Shown here: positions 7,187 through 15,840 of the stretch, one piece after another
Position numbering within the stretch: the stretch's first letter is position 1
How the letters are laid out: each line of letters begins with the position of its first letter
Origin: Candidatus Daviesbacteria bacterium GW2011_GWA2_42_7
Lineage (GTDB): Bacteria > Patescibacteriota > Microgenomatia > Daviesbacterales > UBA10151
NCBI GenBank assembly: GCA_000997105.1
Contig: LCEJ01000003.1
Coordinates: 1-25,574 of the forward strand
Direction of reading: 5' to 3'
Length of the DNA: 25,574 nt
Program-made: the position numbers and the translations under genes
The notes under the pieces: generated by a model
What the model was told of the DNA's origin: nothing
The model's database searches: none
The model's input: the letters and a program-made list of their open reading frames with translations, nothing else

Positions 7187-8361
7187 GCTACCCAATACCC
7201 CCTAAAAAATAGAGATGCCTCAACAACAAGCCAAATAAACAGGATCGACATTGTGACAAATTTAATTGGCTTAGGCAAATTAGCAACAACCACCCCTCCC
7301 ACAATAAAGCTTGGAAATAACACCAGGACATAACGAGGCAATGACGAAAAGCTACCGGCCGTGGCAGGTAGTAAAAACCCCAAAAATGCAAAAATTAGAT
7401 ACGAGATCCTCATTTTCTTAAAATAACCAACCACAGGCAGGATAAAAAATAACAACCCGCTTATAAATTCCAAAAATATCGTCTGATAAAGTATATTCGA
7501 CATATCTAAAGTTAGCAGCATTTTTATATATCGTACAAAAACCTGGGGTAATAAGACTCCCCCAAGCTGATGCTGATTACCCACTATTGTCTGTAAGTTA
7601 TAAAAAGCCAACAGGTCACCAACCGTCTGCCATTGGTAAACCATATACCCTAAAAGGCCCAAAGGAATAAGTGACAACCATAAAAATTTTTTTAGAGGGA
7701 TTTTTTGCTGGTAAGCTTCAACTAACAAAGCAGGCAAAAGCAGTATTCCAAACACCCGGGTTGCCGAAGCAACCATCCCCAAGCTTCCGGCAAAACCCCA
7801 CCTACCTTTCCGGGCACTGTAAAAAGAAGCCACTGTTAGGAGCAAAAAAAGCGACTCATTGTATAAAGAGGAAAAAAAGAACGAGGTAGGAAATACGAGT
7901 AAAAACATCAGTGTCCAGAACGCTACCTTTTTAGGGTAATCGATCAAAACTAAATCCCAAAACAAAAGTATCGCCAAAATAAAAGCTGTACTAGAAATTA
8001 GGAGCCCCATAAAAGTCGCCGAAAAGTAAGCCATGAATAAATCCCCCTGAAAAGGTGAAGAAAAAAATGAGATTAATTTGGGGTACACCGGGAAGAAAGC
8101 TTGCTCTAAGTCCTTATACCCAAAAATTGCAATTGATAGATAATGTTCCCCGTCAAAGTTTGCCCAGGCAAAAACCGCAGGGTCCAAAGAATATCTCTCT
8201 ACCCCCCCACCTAAAAAATTATTACCTGACCCTAAAGGCAAGAATATAACCGAAAGCCATAAAATTATTAGCAACACAAATTTCCAGCCTATGAAAAGGC
8301 CGAATATGGTAAAGAAACTCTCCCCTATATTTTTCTGTACGAAAGCGAACACCTTATTCAT
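7183..8361 (-). CDS. PIG-V-like mannosyltransferase (GT76-type, GT-C fold)
   Basis: This 392-residue multi-pass protein has the PIG-V pattern. A first luminal loop holds WANFDGEHYLSIAIFGY (about 66-82, with the acidic D70/E72 and H73-Y74), followed by QAFFPVYP. Then comes SSLYNESLFLLLTVASFY, and ATRVFGILLLPALL in the next helix. In eukaryotes PIG-V adds the second mannose of GPI anchors from dolichyl-phosphate mannose; bacterial homologues are membrane mannosyltransferases of largely unknown acceptor. Here it would use a polyprenyl-phosphate sugar from one of the DPM1-like enzymes. ATG 8361 is chosen because it forms an ATGA overlap with the upstream GT4 gene and because the 18 upstream codons encode nothing conserved. 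The downstream flippase also overlaps by ATGA. I am confident of the family and unsure of the sugar. Confidence 0.85.
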   Translation of the reverse strand: MNKVFAFVQKNIGESFFTIFGLFIGWKFVLLIILWLSVIFLPLGSGNNFLGGGVERYSLDPAVFAWANFDGEHYLSIAIFGYKDLEQAFFPVYPKLISFFSSPFQGDLFMAYFSATFMGLLISSTAFILAILLFWDLVLIDYPKKVAFWTLMFLLVFPTSFFFSSLYNESLFLLLTVASFYSARKGRWGFAGSLGMVASATRVFGILLLPALLVEAYQQKIPLKKFLWLSLIPLGLLGYMVYQWQTVGDLLAFYNLQTIVGNQHQLGGVLLPQVFVRYIKMLLTLDMSNILYQTIFLEFISGLLFFILPVVGYFKKMRISYLIFAFLGFLLPATAGSFSSLPRYVLVLFPSFIVGGVVVANLPKPIKFVTMSILFIWLVVEASLFFRGYWVA

Positions 8362-9401
8362 TTGTTTAAAACCCTTTTGTATACATCTACTGTTTGTTCG
8401 GCAGTTTTCTCCCAAGAAAATTTTTTCACATTCTCAAACCCTTTTTTAACTAAGGAACTACTCGCATCCCGCTCATCAAAAATTTTCCTTAATGCTGACC
8501 TGATACTTCCAACTTCATAAGGGTTAACCAGTAAAGCCCCTTCTCCTGCTACCTCAGGCATTGATGAGGCATTACTTGTAATAACCGGAGTACCGCAAAT
8601 TTGTGACTCTAAAATAGGCAGTCCAAAACCTTCATAAAAAGAGGGTAGGAGGGTAACATTAGCTAAATTCACAATCCCCACCAGCTCTTCTCCCGGTATA
8701 AAACCTAAAATATGCACCTTTGGGTCATCCGAAAATTTCTGTAAAAACTCTCTATAATTTTTTCTTTCAGGATGGTCTAATTTACTTCTATCCTCAAAAT
8801 CCTTACCTGCCAAAACTAAATCTATTCCCTCCTCAACACAAGCTTGCGCCAGGTTTATCAGATTTTTATTCCAATTGACGCTACCCATATATAGGGCAAA
8901 ATTCTCCGGCAGCCTATATTTCTTTTTAAGGCCATTTAAAAGTTTTTTATCGTTTAAAACCTTAAAATGGTCGGCTGGAGCAAGATGTATAGGGTAAATT
9001 TTCCCGGTGTTAACACCTAAATATTTAGAAATATCACCTTTTGAGACATCAGAGACGGTAATTACGGCATCAACCCCGCGAAGAGCTTTTTTTTGGAAAA
9101 ATAGGTTTACTTTTCCCCGAAATCCAGGGGGGTAATGCTCCGGAAAAAGAAGAGGGGTTGTATCATAAACCGTAACCACGGTAGGAAACTTCCTTTTCGG
9201 CGGCAGAGTCCTTTGAAAAAGATCAAAAAAAGGGAAGTGAATTAAATCAGCATTTTTTACTTCAGAAATTTGGGAAAATTCCTGGATTTTTACATCAATC
9301 CTTTTATTTAATGAAGAGAGTAAGCTCCTAGTGTAAGTACCAATCCCTCTTGTCTTATGCCCACTTTTCAAAGGCAAGGAATTAATCGCCACTTTAATCA
9401 T
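8358..9401 (-). CDS. Glycosyltransferase family 4 (GT-B fold)
   Basis: The 347-residue protein is complete. The acceptor domain begins KVAINSLPLKSGHKTRGIGT, with the glycine-containing loop typical of GT4. VVTVYDTTPLLFPEHYP and DAVITVSDVSKGD lie in domain A. In domain B, FALYMGSVNWNKNL opens the donor site, and the E-x7-E motif is EGFGLPILE (257-265), followed by CGTPVITSNASSMPEVAG. It should be a retaining transferase using a nucleotide sugar, mannosyl- or rhamnosyl-like by similarity of motif but not assignable. ATG 9401 is favoured over the TTG at 9419 because GGAGGT lies ten bases before it. The stop overlaps the PIG-V-like gene by ATGA. Its upstream neighbour ends 29 bp earlier in a small hairpin (9426-9440). 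Confidence 0.93.
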   Translation of the reverse strand: MIKVAINSLPLKSGHKTRGIGTYTRSLLSSLNKRIDVKIQEFSQISEVKNADLIHFPFFDLFQRTLPPKRKFPTVVTVYDTTPLLFPEHYPPGFRGKVNLFFQKKALRGVDAVITVSDVSKGDISKYLGVNTGKIYPIHLAPADHFKVLNDKKLLNGLKKKYRLPENFALYMGSVNWNKNLINLAQACVEEGIDLVLAGKDFEDRSKLDHPERKNYREFLQKFSDDPKVHILGFIPGEELVGIVNLANVTLLPSFYEGFGLPILESQICGTPVITSNASSMPEVAGEGALLVNPYEVGSIRSALRKIFDERDASSSLVKKGFENVKKFSWEKTAEQTVDVYKRVLNK

Positions 9402-9430
9402 TTGGTCAAATACCTCCAATAAGAACCTTC

Positions 9431-10315
9431 CTAAGGAAGGACCTTGATTTCTCCTTTGCTCCGCAAATATCGAAAATAAGCCCGGGGAAACCTGAGTGCA
9501 GAAAAGAAGGAAAAAATAATTCCTTGTAACCCATCCAAAACCCCTTTGTGCCTAATTTGGGTTAATAAAAACCACCATATCGGTTTTACAAAAAAGAAGT
9601 TAAGAAGCTGCCAGGGATTTTTACCCACCTTACCCCTTCTTAATTCATCAGCAATCAGGTTAATATACCTGCTGTTTCTCTCCATGTATCTCCCAAAAGT
9701 CGGGTCTGATATATGAAGCAGTTCATTTTGAAGCCAACCCACTTTTCCATCCACTACCATTTGTTCATGGATATCCTTGCATGGCAAGTAAGCTTTTCCT
9801 TTTTTAAATAATCGAATTACCCCGTCCGGATAAGCACCCCCAAAACGCAGATATTTCCCTAAAAAGTAATTTAACCGTGGAAAGAAAAAAGCCACGTATT
9901 CGTCTGTTCCATTACCAATTTGCCCATCCCTTAGTTCTAATATTTTCTGGTGCTTTAAAAACAGGTCCTTGTCTTTTAACCCTTTCTGGTACTCATCTAC
10001 TCGGGTATTATCCATTGTAATTACCATTTTTATCTCTTCACCAAGCTTACCGGAGACCCTCTCATCTGCATCCAGGTATAGTATCCAATCACCTGTTGCA
10101 AGGTCAAAAGCTTTTTGTTTCATATTGTGAAACATCGGATCATTTGGTATTTGAGTAATTTTTGCCCCAAAACTTCTAGCTATTTCTGCCGTCTTATCAG
10201 AGGAGTTTCCGTCGACAACCACTATTTCATCAACCAGCCCTTGCACCGACTTTAAACAGTCGGTAATATTTTTCTCCTCATTGTGGGTAGCTAAAGCTGC
10301 AGAAATTTTTAACAT
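9431..10315 (-). CDS. GT2, WaaE/KdtX-like glycosyltransferase with internal insertion
   Basis: The 294-residue protein shows SAALATHNEEKNI, VVDGNSSDKT (about 34-42) and LDADERV (81-87). The WaaE-like second half follows: GGAYPDGVIRLFKKGKAYLP (159-178), then KDIHEQMVVDG. WaaE-type enzymes add a hexose to core oligosaccharide; here the acceptor is unknown. Compared with the relative at 23241-24044, the distance from DADE to the PD motif is about 35 residues longer. The extra segment (about 103-138, with KGLKDKDLFLKHQK) is charged and helix-forming. A C-terminal amphipathic stretch (NFFFVKPIWWFLLTQI) probably attaches it to the membrane. The ATG overlaps the upstream GT39 stop by one base (TAATG). 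Confidence 0.9.
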   Translation of the reverse strand: MLKISAALATHNEEKNITDCLKSVQGLVDEIVVVDGNSSDKTAEIARSFGAKITQIPNDPMFHNMKQKAFDLATGDWILYLDADERVSGKLGEEIKMVITMDNTRVDEYQKGLKDKDLFLKHQKILELRDGQIGNGTDEYVAFFFPRLNYFLGKYLRFGGAYPDGVIRLFKKGKAYLPCKDIHEQMVVDGKVGWLQNELLHISDPTFGRYMERNSRYINLIADELRRGKVGKNPWQLLNFFFVKPIWWFLLTQIRHKGVLDGLQGIIFSFFSALRFPRAYFRYLRSKGEIKVLP

Positions 10316-11925
10316 TATGGGTAGCTTACCAGAAAGAAAGCATCCGTTCCATCGGGATAACGGATTCTCTTTTTTACATCAAAAACCTCCTTATGCATTA
10401 AACCGTCGTACTGGCTTGGAGAGACAATATAAAGTACCCCCGGGTTTGGCATACTCTCTATAGGATCCCAGTCACCGAAGTGATACTTATCAAAAAACGA
10501 AACCAGGTTAAAGCTTCTTGTCTTTGTATCATTTAAATAAACCGTTTCCAGAAATTTCGGCAAAGGCTCTTTTAAATAATAAAGAAAGAAAATATAAGGC
10601 TGTGACCTGACATCTGTCACAAATACCTGGGAATATCCGTTTCTGTCTTTTATATACTCCACTGTTTCTTTCATCCCATACTGCCATTGGTTTGCAGACC
10701 TAAAACTGTAATTTGTATAATAGTCTTCAATATAACCCCGGAAAAACCAACCGTAAGCTAAAAGGGCAAGGGCAATAAACCCTATCTGTAGGTATCTTGA
10801 CCTTAAAAACAACCATATTTGATAAAAGCCGTATGCTGCCACTAAATGCCAGCTACCAAGCATAAACATAGCCCTGGCAGCGTGAGGGGACTCTGCTACC
10901 AGTGCTGCCGGGATAGGCGCAAGCACAGCCCAAGCTAAAAGCACCAAGGCAGCCTTCGACCTGCTCCAGATCAGCAAGGCTAACCCGGCAACCAAAAATA
11001 GCGCATCTGCCCAGTAGAATTCCCCTGCTGCCTGGGTTGAATGCCTGGAATTAGCATCACCTGAAATAAACAAGTACTTAGGGGTAAGATGTTGCATATA
11101 TTGGCTGGAAGCTATTTGTAACCTCCCCAAGAGTTCATTCCCTGTGTCTTTATACCACTGGGTTTTCTTTATTTCGTCTTGTGAAATTGATGTTTGGTTT
11201 ACCCTGGCAATTCCCAAAAGCGCAGGATTAAATAAAATTAAGGCAACAAAAAGAGCTAGGACTGTAAGCTGTGCCATAAATACCTTTTTGATCCGTAATA
11301 ACTGTTTTATATTAATGGCTATCAACAGTAAAACAACCGGTGGGACTACTACCTTGGCACTATGGTATGACAATAAAGTTATCCCAAAAGCCAGTGATGA
11401 AAAAATCAAAAGTCTGTTCTTTCTCTCCAACCCCTTGAAAAATAACAACACTCCCAGCATGAAGAAGAAGACTGTAAAATTTAATTCATGATTAAACCTG
11501 GAAAATTGGAGGGAGTATGGGGATATTGCCAAAAGAAATGCAGCCATAAGCCCTACCACATCACTTTTCCAAAAAGTACGTGCCAAAAAGAACACCATTA
11601 ACACATTTAAAAGTCCAAACAAAGCGGCAGGGAATCTGGTAACAAAATCCGAAGAACCAAGTAATTTAACCCAAAAAGCAGTTATATAAATATGCACCGG
11701 ATGCTTGTCATCTTCAAAAGATTTAAAAACTAAAGGGAAGCTGTTCCCCCATTCATCCTTCCCCCAATTAGCTATTGAATACGCATTATAGCCAACAGCT
11801 GCCTCATCCCATGAAAGGGACGGAGGAATTTGCTCTAACTTGTAAAACCTTAAAACCCCTGCGCTAATGATTATTAGCGCCAGCAAAAGAAAGGTGAGTC
11901 TATTTTTGTTGATAATCGTAAACAT
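10315..11925 (-). CDS. GT39/ArnT-like (PMT) membrane glycosyltransferase, paralogue 1
   Basis: The 536-residue protein has an N-terminal helix ending in LRFYKLEQIPPSLSWDEAAV, with the catalytic acidic pair D40-E41 at the start of the first extracytoplasmic loop. GKDEWGNSFPLVFKSFED and KHPVHIYITAFWVKLLG follow, then TRFPAALFG. A middle loop has HLTPKYLFISGDANSRHS, and a motif PHAARAMF precedes the late helices. The C-terminal domain (about 400-536, QWQYGMKETVEYI and QPYIFFLYYLKE) should be extracytoplasmic. GT39 enzymes transfer a sugar from polyprenyl-phosphate-sugar to a protein or lipid acceptor outside the membrane. Its start lies 26 bp inside the upstream paralogue, an unusually long overlap. 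It is closest to the next two upstream paralogues, so recent tandem duplication is likely. Confidence 0.9.
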   Translation of the reverse strand: MFTIINKNRLTFLLLALIIISAGVLRFYKLEQIPPSLSWDEAAVGYNAYSIANWGKDEWGNSFPLVFKSFEDDKHPVHIYITAFWVKLLGSSDFVTRFPAALFGLLNVLMVFFLARTFWKSDVVGLMAAFLLAISPYSLQFSRFNHELNFTVFFFMLGVLLFFKGLERKNRLLIFSSLAFGITLLSYHSAKVVVPPVVLLLIAINIKQLLRIKKVFMAQLTVLALFVALILFNPALLGIARVNQTSISQDEIKKTQWYKDTGNELLGRLQIASSQYMQHLTPKYLFISGDANSRHSTQAAGEFYWADALFLVAGLALLIWSRSKAALVLLAWAVLAPIPAALVAESPHAARAMFMLGSWHLVAAYGFYQIWLFLRSRYLQIGFIALALLAYGWFFRGYIEDYYTNYSFRSANQWQYGMKETVEYIKDRNGYSQVFVTDVRSQPYIFFLYYLKEPLPKFLETVYLNDTKTRSFNLVSFFDKYHFGDWDPIESMPNPGVLYIVSPSQYDGLMHKEVFDVKKRIRYPDGTDAFFLVSYP

Positions 11926-13441
11926 AAAAAGCTGTACTCCCGTCTAAGTTATAAATTACAGATTTTTCCTCTATATCCAGTTTCTCTAAAGGAGAAGCGA
12001 ATATCAAGACCTTGCCCTGCGGCAGATTTCTCCTGTCAACCGGTTTAAATTGGAACTTATCAAAACTTGCGACAGTCGAAAAACCCCACTTATCCACAGG
12101 GTTGTATTCCACGCTGGATAAAAAAACTGCCGGGTCAATCTTAAGATAATAAAGCACAAAAATATAAGGCTGGGCCATATAATCGGAAACTATAATCCTT
12201 TCAAACTGCCCAAACTCACCTGTAAACTCTGTAAATATTTTCTTGTAACCGTATTGCCAGTCCTTAGAAGATATATTGGGATATTCGGTTAGAAAACTTT
12301 TAAAATACACAGCAAACATCACCAAAAAACCAACAACCAATGCACAAAGAAACAACCGCCTAAACTTAACCCTGTCTAAAAAATAAACTGCTCCAACCGC
12401 AGAAAGAATTGCCAAAAATGGCACCCCAGAAATTGCCCTTAAAGCATGCGGCGACTCTTTAGTAATAGCTGCAGGAATTGGAGCGAAAAGCATAAGTAAA
12501 ATAGGCAAATATTGTAAAGGCTTCCTATTTTTTAATACGAATACTATCCCAAAAACTATTAATAATAGATTGACAAAATACAGTTGGCCGGAATTTCCGG
12601 TTTGGCTACGCAAGTTTGCATCGCCTGAAATAAATAAAAAGTTAGGGCTAAAATGGGATATATAGTTTTGCAGAAAAACCGTAATTATTTCTTGCCCGGG
12701 AGCTTCCCCATTACCAATACTGACTGCCTGTAGCCGGGTAGTCCCTTCAGAGGCTGTTAACCGATATATAGGCACCAAGCTCAGTAAAAAAACAAAAATC
12801 GATATTAAACTTATTAAGGCTATCTTTTTAAAGTCAGCCCGCCTTATCCATATAAAATAACCTGTCAAACAAAGGAACGTTAAAGGAGTAATAATACGAA
12901 AACTGTTGTAACTGTACAGGCTTACAGCAAAAGACAATACTGAGATTAAGGGCCATATTCTATTTTGGCCTGTAAATAGCATTAGATAAATACCTAAAAT
13001 ATAAAACATCAACCCGGCCGTTGCCTCATAACCGGTCCTTGAAAAAATAAAAAACCAAGGCAAAATAGAAAGAAAAAAGGCACTTAGGAGTGCTGTTGTT
13101 TTTTGGTTAAATATCTTTAGGGCCAACAAGTAGGTTAATAAAATTGTCCCGAATGAGAATAAAACTGCAGGAAGCCTGACAGCCAGTTCAGACAAACCCA
13201 AAAACTTTTCAAAAACAGCTACCGAGTATATATAAACAGGTAACTTAAACTCGCCAAATGCCCGAAAATGAAGAGGGAAAAGGTCGCCCCACTCATCCCG
13301 GCCGGTCAAAGCTACAGAATATGCGTTTACGGCAATGGAAGCTTCATCCCAATATAATGAAGCAGGTACACTTTCTATTTGGTACAAACGTGTGATTAAA
13401 AAAAACAGCAGGATGAAAAAAAGCAAAAAATTATTTTTCAT
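11900..13441 (-). CDS. GT39/ArnT-like membrane glycosyltransferase, paralogue 2
   Basis: The 513-residue protein repeats the layout of its neighbours: IESVPASLYWDEASIAVNAY with D32-E33, GRDEWGDLFPLHFRAFGEFK, LAVRLPAVLFS, the middle loop HFSPNFLFISGDANLRSQTG, ESPHALRAISG, and a C-terminal domain with DWQYGYKKIFTEF and QPYIFVLYYLKIDPAVF. All catalytic-site residues visible in the family are retained. The first eleven residues are almost purely hydrophobic, so the first helix starts at once. ATG 13441 overlaps the upstream stop by ATGA. The C-terminal domains of paralogues 1-3 are more alike in motif than those of the two next upstream GT39 genes, so this trio may share one class of acceptor. 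Confidence 0.9.
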   Translation of the reverse strand: MKNNFLLFFILLFFLITRLYQIESVPASLYWDEASIAVNAYSVALTGRDEWGDLFPLHFRAFGEFKLPVYIYSVAVFEKFLGLSELAVRLPAVLFSFGTILLTYLLALKIFNQKTTALLSAFFLSILPWFFIFSRTGYEATAGLMFYILGIYLMLFTGQNRIWPLISVLSFAVSLYSYNSFRIITPLTFLCLTGYFIWIRRADFKKIALISLISIFVFLLSLVPIYRLTASEGTTRLQAVSIGNGEAPGQEIITVFLQNYISHFSPNFLFISGDANLRSQTGNSGQLYFVNLLLIVFGIVFVLKNRKPLQYLPILLMLFAPIPAAITKESPHALRAISGVPFLAILSAVGAVYFLDRVKFRRLFLCALVVGFLVMFAVYFKSFLTEYPNISSKDWQYGYKKIFTEFTGEFGQFERIIVSDYMAQPYIFVLYYLKIDPAVFLSSVEYNPVDKWGFSTVASFDKFQFKPVDRRNLPQGKVLIFASPLEKLDIEEKSVIYNLDGSTAFYVYDYQQK

Positions 13442-15090
13442 TTTGCTTCAACAATTTCAAACGCTAAATCGCCGTTTAGGAAATTAATTTTCTCAAGACG
13501 CGGCCAGTTGTTAGGAAAATCCCCATCTTTACCGATAAAAAGCAGTCTTTTGCCGGGATTTTGGGCAATAATATCGGCAAATTTAGTACCTGTATCCCCT
13601 AAGTCAGGAAAGTAATATTTATTAAACTTTAAAACCCTTACCCAATCAAAAGTTTCAAAACGGATTAAACTAGAATCATTCTGAAACTTTACCGGGTCAT
13701 ACCTTAGGTAAAATAGTGTGAACATGTGCGGCTCCCCAAAATGCCTGGTAAAAATAATCTGGTCATACTCTGATTGATGGTTTTTTATATACCCAACAAC
13801 TTGTTTGTTCCCGTACTGCCAATCACGCGAATACAATTTAGGATAGACGTTGTAATAGTTGTCCAAATACAACCAAACACTGACAACCGCCACCACCGAT
13901 AATAAAACTCCTGCCGGCAACTGTAATTTAGAATTTTTCTCCCTGAGTAGTTGGAAAGCTACATATATCCCGTACGCTGTAACCATCTGATAGAAGGGCA
14001 CCGCGATCAACGTCCTTAAAGCATGCGGAATACTATCGTTAGTTACAGCAACCGGTAAAAAAGCCAATAAAACCCAGGTTATAAGAAGCCACCTAAACCG
14101 GTTTTTATTCTTAAAAAGGAAATAGAGCCCCAGCAGAAGGAAAGGGGCCTGAAACCAGTACAACTCACCTACCCCTTGTACATGGTGCTGTTTATGCGGA
14201 GCTCCCGAAACAAATAAGAAATCCGGGCTAAAGTGTGCCAAGTAATGTTCGGCAAAATAAAATGAAGTGTATGAAATCTTATTATGGACCAATCGCGGTA
14301 AAGGCTGTGGCAATTGAGAATTGCCGCGGTTTTCATTTATTCGAGGTATAAGCCCCGGGTCATCAGTAATACTTACCAACTTAAATCGGGCATCTCTGTC
14401 CCCCGAAAAGAAATACGGGAAAAGCGGCAACATCAAGGCTCCAAACACAACTATTGCAAGGATTATTGCCCTCCAAGACTTCAAAAGAATCTTCCGATAG
14501 ATTAAAAGGACCGCAATAAGGAAAAGGGGGGTAAAAACCCTGGCACTGTTGTAGGTATAAACCGAGACAGCAAAAGGTACCATGGAAAAAACTAACCACT
14601 TACGGTCAGAAAACCCTTTTATTAAAAGCCACACCCCTAAAACCAGCCAGAATACTGCAAACGACGATTCAAAAGAGGCGCGGGTTAAATGAATATGCCA
14701 TGGCGATATTGCCAATAAAGTAGCTGCAAAAATCCCCACAAGACTGCTTTGGAAAATTGCCCGTCCTAAGAAAAACATCAAAAGGACAGTCAGGGTACCG
14801 TAAACCACCGGGGTAATTCTCACACCTAACTCGTTTAACCCAAAAAAAGCGATGCCTGGGATTGAGGCATAAATTTGGGCAGGTAATTTATACTCCCCAT
14901 AAGCTTTAAAATGAATAGGTAAAAATACACCCCACTCATCTTTCCCGGTATTTAAAATAGAGTAGGCGTTATAGGCAATGGAGACTTCATCCCAATTTAA
15001 AGCCGGGGGGATTTCCGTTACCTTATTAAAACGCAGGAAGAAAGCAAGGATCAAAACCAACCCCAAAATGGCAAAAATTCTTTTACTCAT
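13438..15090 (-). CDS. GT39/ArnT-like membrane glycosyltransferase, paralogue 3
   Basis: The 550-residue protein carries TEIPPALNWDEVSIAYNAYS with D34-E35, GKDEWGVFLPIHFKAYGEYK, a middle loop HFSPDFLFVSGAPHKQHH then GVGELYWFQAPFLLLGL, and DSIPHALRTLIAVPF. The C-terminal domain has DWQYGNKQVVGYIKN and EPHMFTLFYLRYDPVKF. The middle loop contains a histidine cluster (HKQHHVQG) absent from paralogue 2. The start is nine bases after the stop of a DPM1-like gene, the likely source of its polyprenyl-phosphate-sugar donor. The C-terminus is slightly longer than in paralogue 2. Assignment to the GT39 superfamily is strong; whether the acceptor is protein, lipid or glycan is open. Confidence 0.9.
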   Translation of the reverse strand: MSKRIFAILGLVLILAFFLRFNKVTEIPPALNWDEVSIAYNAYSILNTGKDEWGVFLPIHFKAYGEYKLPAQIYASIPGIAFFGLNELGVRITPVVYGTLTVLLMFFLGRAIFQSSLVGIFAATLLAISPWHIHLTRASFESSFAVFWLVLGVWLLIKGFSDRKWLVFSMVPFAVSVYTYNSARVFTPLFLIAVLLIYRKILLKSWRAIILAIVVFGALMLPLFPYFFSGDRDARFKLVSITDDPGLIPRINENRGNSQLPQPLPRLVHNKISYTSFYFAEHYLAHFSPDFLFVSGAPHKQHHVQGVGELYWFQAPFLLLGLYFLFKNKNRFRWLLITWVLLAFLPVAVTNDSIPHALRTLIAVPFYQMVTAYGIYVAFQLLREKNSKLQLPAGVLLSVVAVVSVWLYLDNYYNVYPKLYSRDWQYGNKQVVGYIKNHQSEYDQIIFTRHFGEPHMFTLFYLRYDPVKFQNDSSLIRFETFDWVRVLKFNKYYFPDLGDTGTKFADIIAQNPGKRLLFIGKDGDFPNNWPRLEKINFLNGDLAFEIVEAK

Positions 15091-15099
15091 TTTCTCTTT

Positions 15100-15840
15100 T
15101 TAGGCAAAAAGCCTGCTTTTTATCAAACCTGTTTTATGAAGCCGGTAGAGGAAGATTTGCCTGAATGTATCTATTATAAACTTTGAACCCTTCAAAAAAC
15201 GTATCGACGAGGCTTTCTCGTGGTACCTGGTAGGTATGGCTATCTCCCCTACCCTAAACCCGTAACTTAAAGAGGAAACGCTCATCTGTTGGTCAAAAAC
15301 AAAGTCATTGGAAAACCGCTGAAAAGGGACTGTCTTTAAAAGTTTTACCGAGTATGCCCTAAATCCGGAGAAATGCTCGGTAAAATTTACACCAAGGAGC
15401 ATATTTTCTAAAAGGCATACAAAGCGGTTAATATAGTACTTTAGCGGCGGCATACCACCCAAAAGGGCCGCCCTCTTATTTTGTATCCTGCTGCCAAATA
15501 TAAAATCATAACGTCCCTGGATAATAGGCCTTATCATCTCCTCTATTAGGGTGGCATCGTACTGATAATCCGGATGAAGCATTACAACCACATCCGGGTC
15601 AAGTTTTAAAGCTTCCCAATAACAAGTTTTTTGGTTTCCTCCATACCCTAAATTTTGGGGGTGGGAAAAAACTTTAATCCCTAATTTTTTTGCCGTCTCA
15701 ACAGTATTATCACGACTGTTATCATCAACAAGAATAATATGCTTACGAAAAGCTTTCGGGATTTCATTAAAAGTATCCCTAACCGTTTTCTCGGCATTAT
15801 AAGCAGGCATTACGATAACTACTTTTGGTATTTTTTTCAA
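15100..15840 (-). CDS. GT2 DPM1-like polyprenyl-phosphate sugar synthase, TTG start
   Basis: The 246-residue soluble GT-A protein shows KVVIVMPAYNAEKTV, ILVDDNSRDNT (36-46), and a modified DxD region MLHPDYQYD (87-95), a variant seen in DPM1-like bacterial enzymes. HFSGFRAYSVKLL follows (about 156-168). It should charge polyprenyl phosphate with a sugar for the GT39 enzymes that flank it on both sides. The start is TTG at 15840: its TTGA overlap with the upstream stop matches the coupling style of the locus, GAGG lies six bases upstream, and the next ATG would remove the first beta strand. There is no membrane helix; the basic C-terminus (FLYRLHKTGLIKSRLFA) could bind membrane. The gene sits inside the GT39 array, which links its product to those enzymes. 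Confidence 0.9.
   Translation of the reverse strand: MKKIPKVVIVMPAYNAEKTVRDTFNEIPKAFRKHIILVDDNSRDNTVETAKKLGIKVFSHPQNLGYGGNQKTCYWEALKLDPDVVVMLHPDYQYDATLIEEMIRPIIQGRYDFIFGSRIQNKRAALLGGMPPLKYYINRFVCLLENMLLGVNFTEHFSGFRAYSVKLLKTVPFQRFSNDFVFDQQMSVSSLSYGFRVGEIAIPTRYHEKASSIRFLKGSKFIIDTFRQIFLYRLHKTGLIKSRLFA

Noticed and set aside
9426..9440. Small hairpin CCTTCC-TAA-GGAAGG at the stop of the WaaE-like gene as a terminator
   Set aside because: The stem is only 6 bp and lacks a T-run on the minus strand; the next gene starts 29 bp on with a strong ribosome binding site, so termination here is unlikely.
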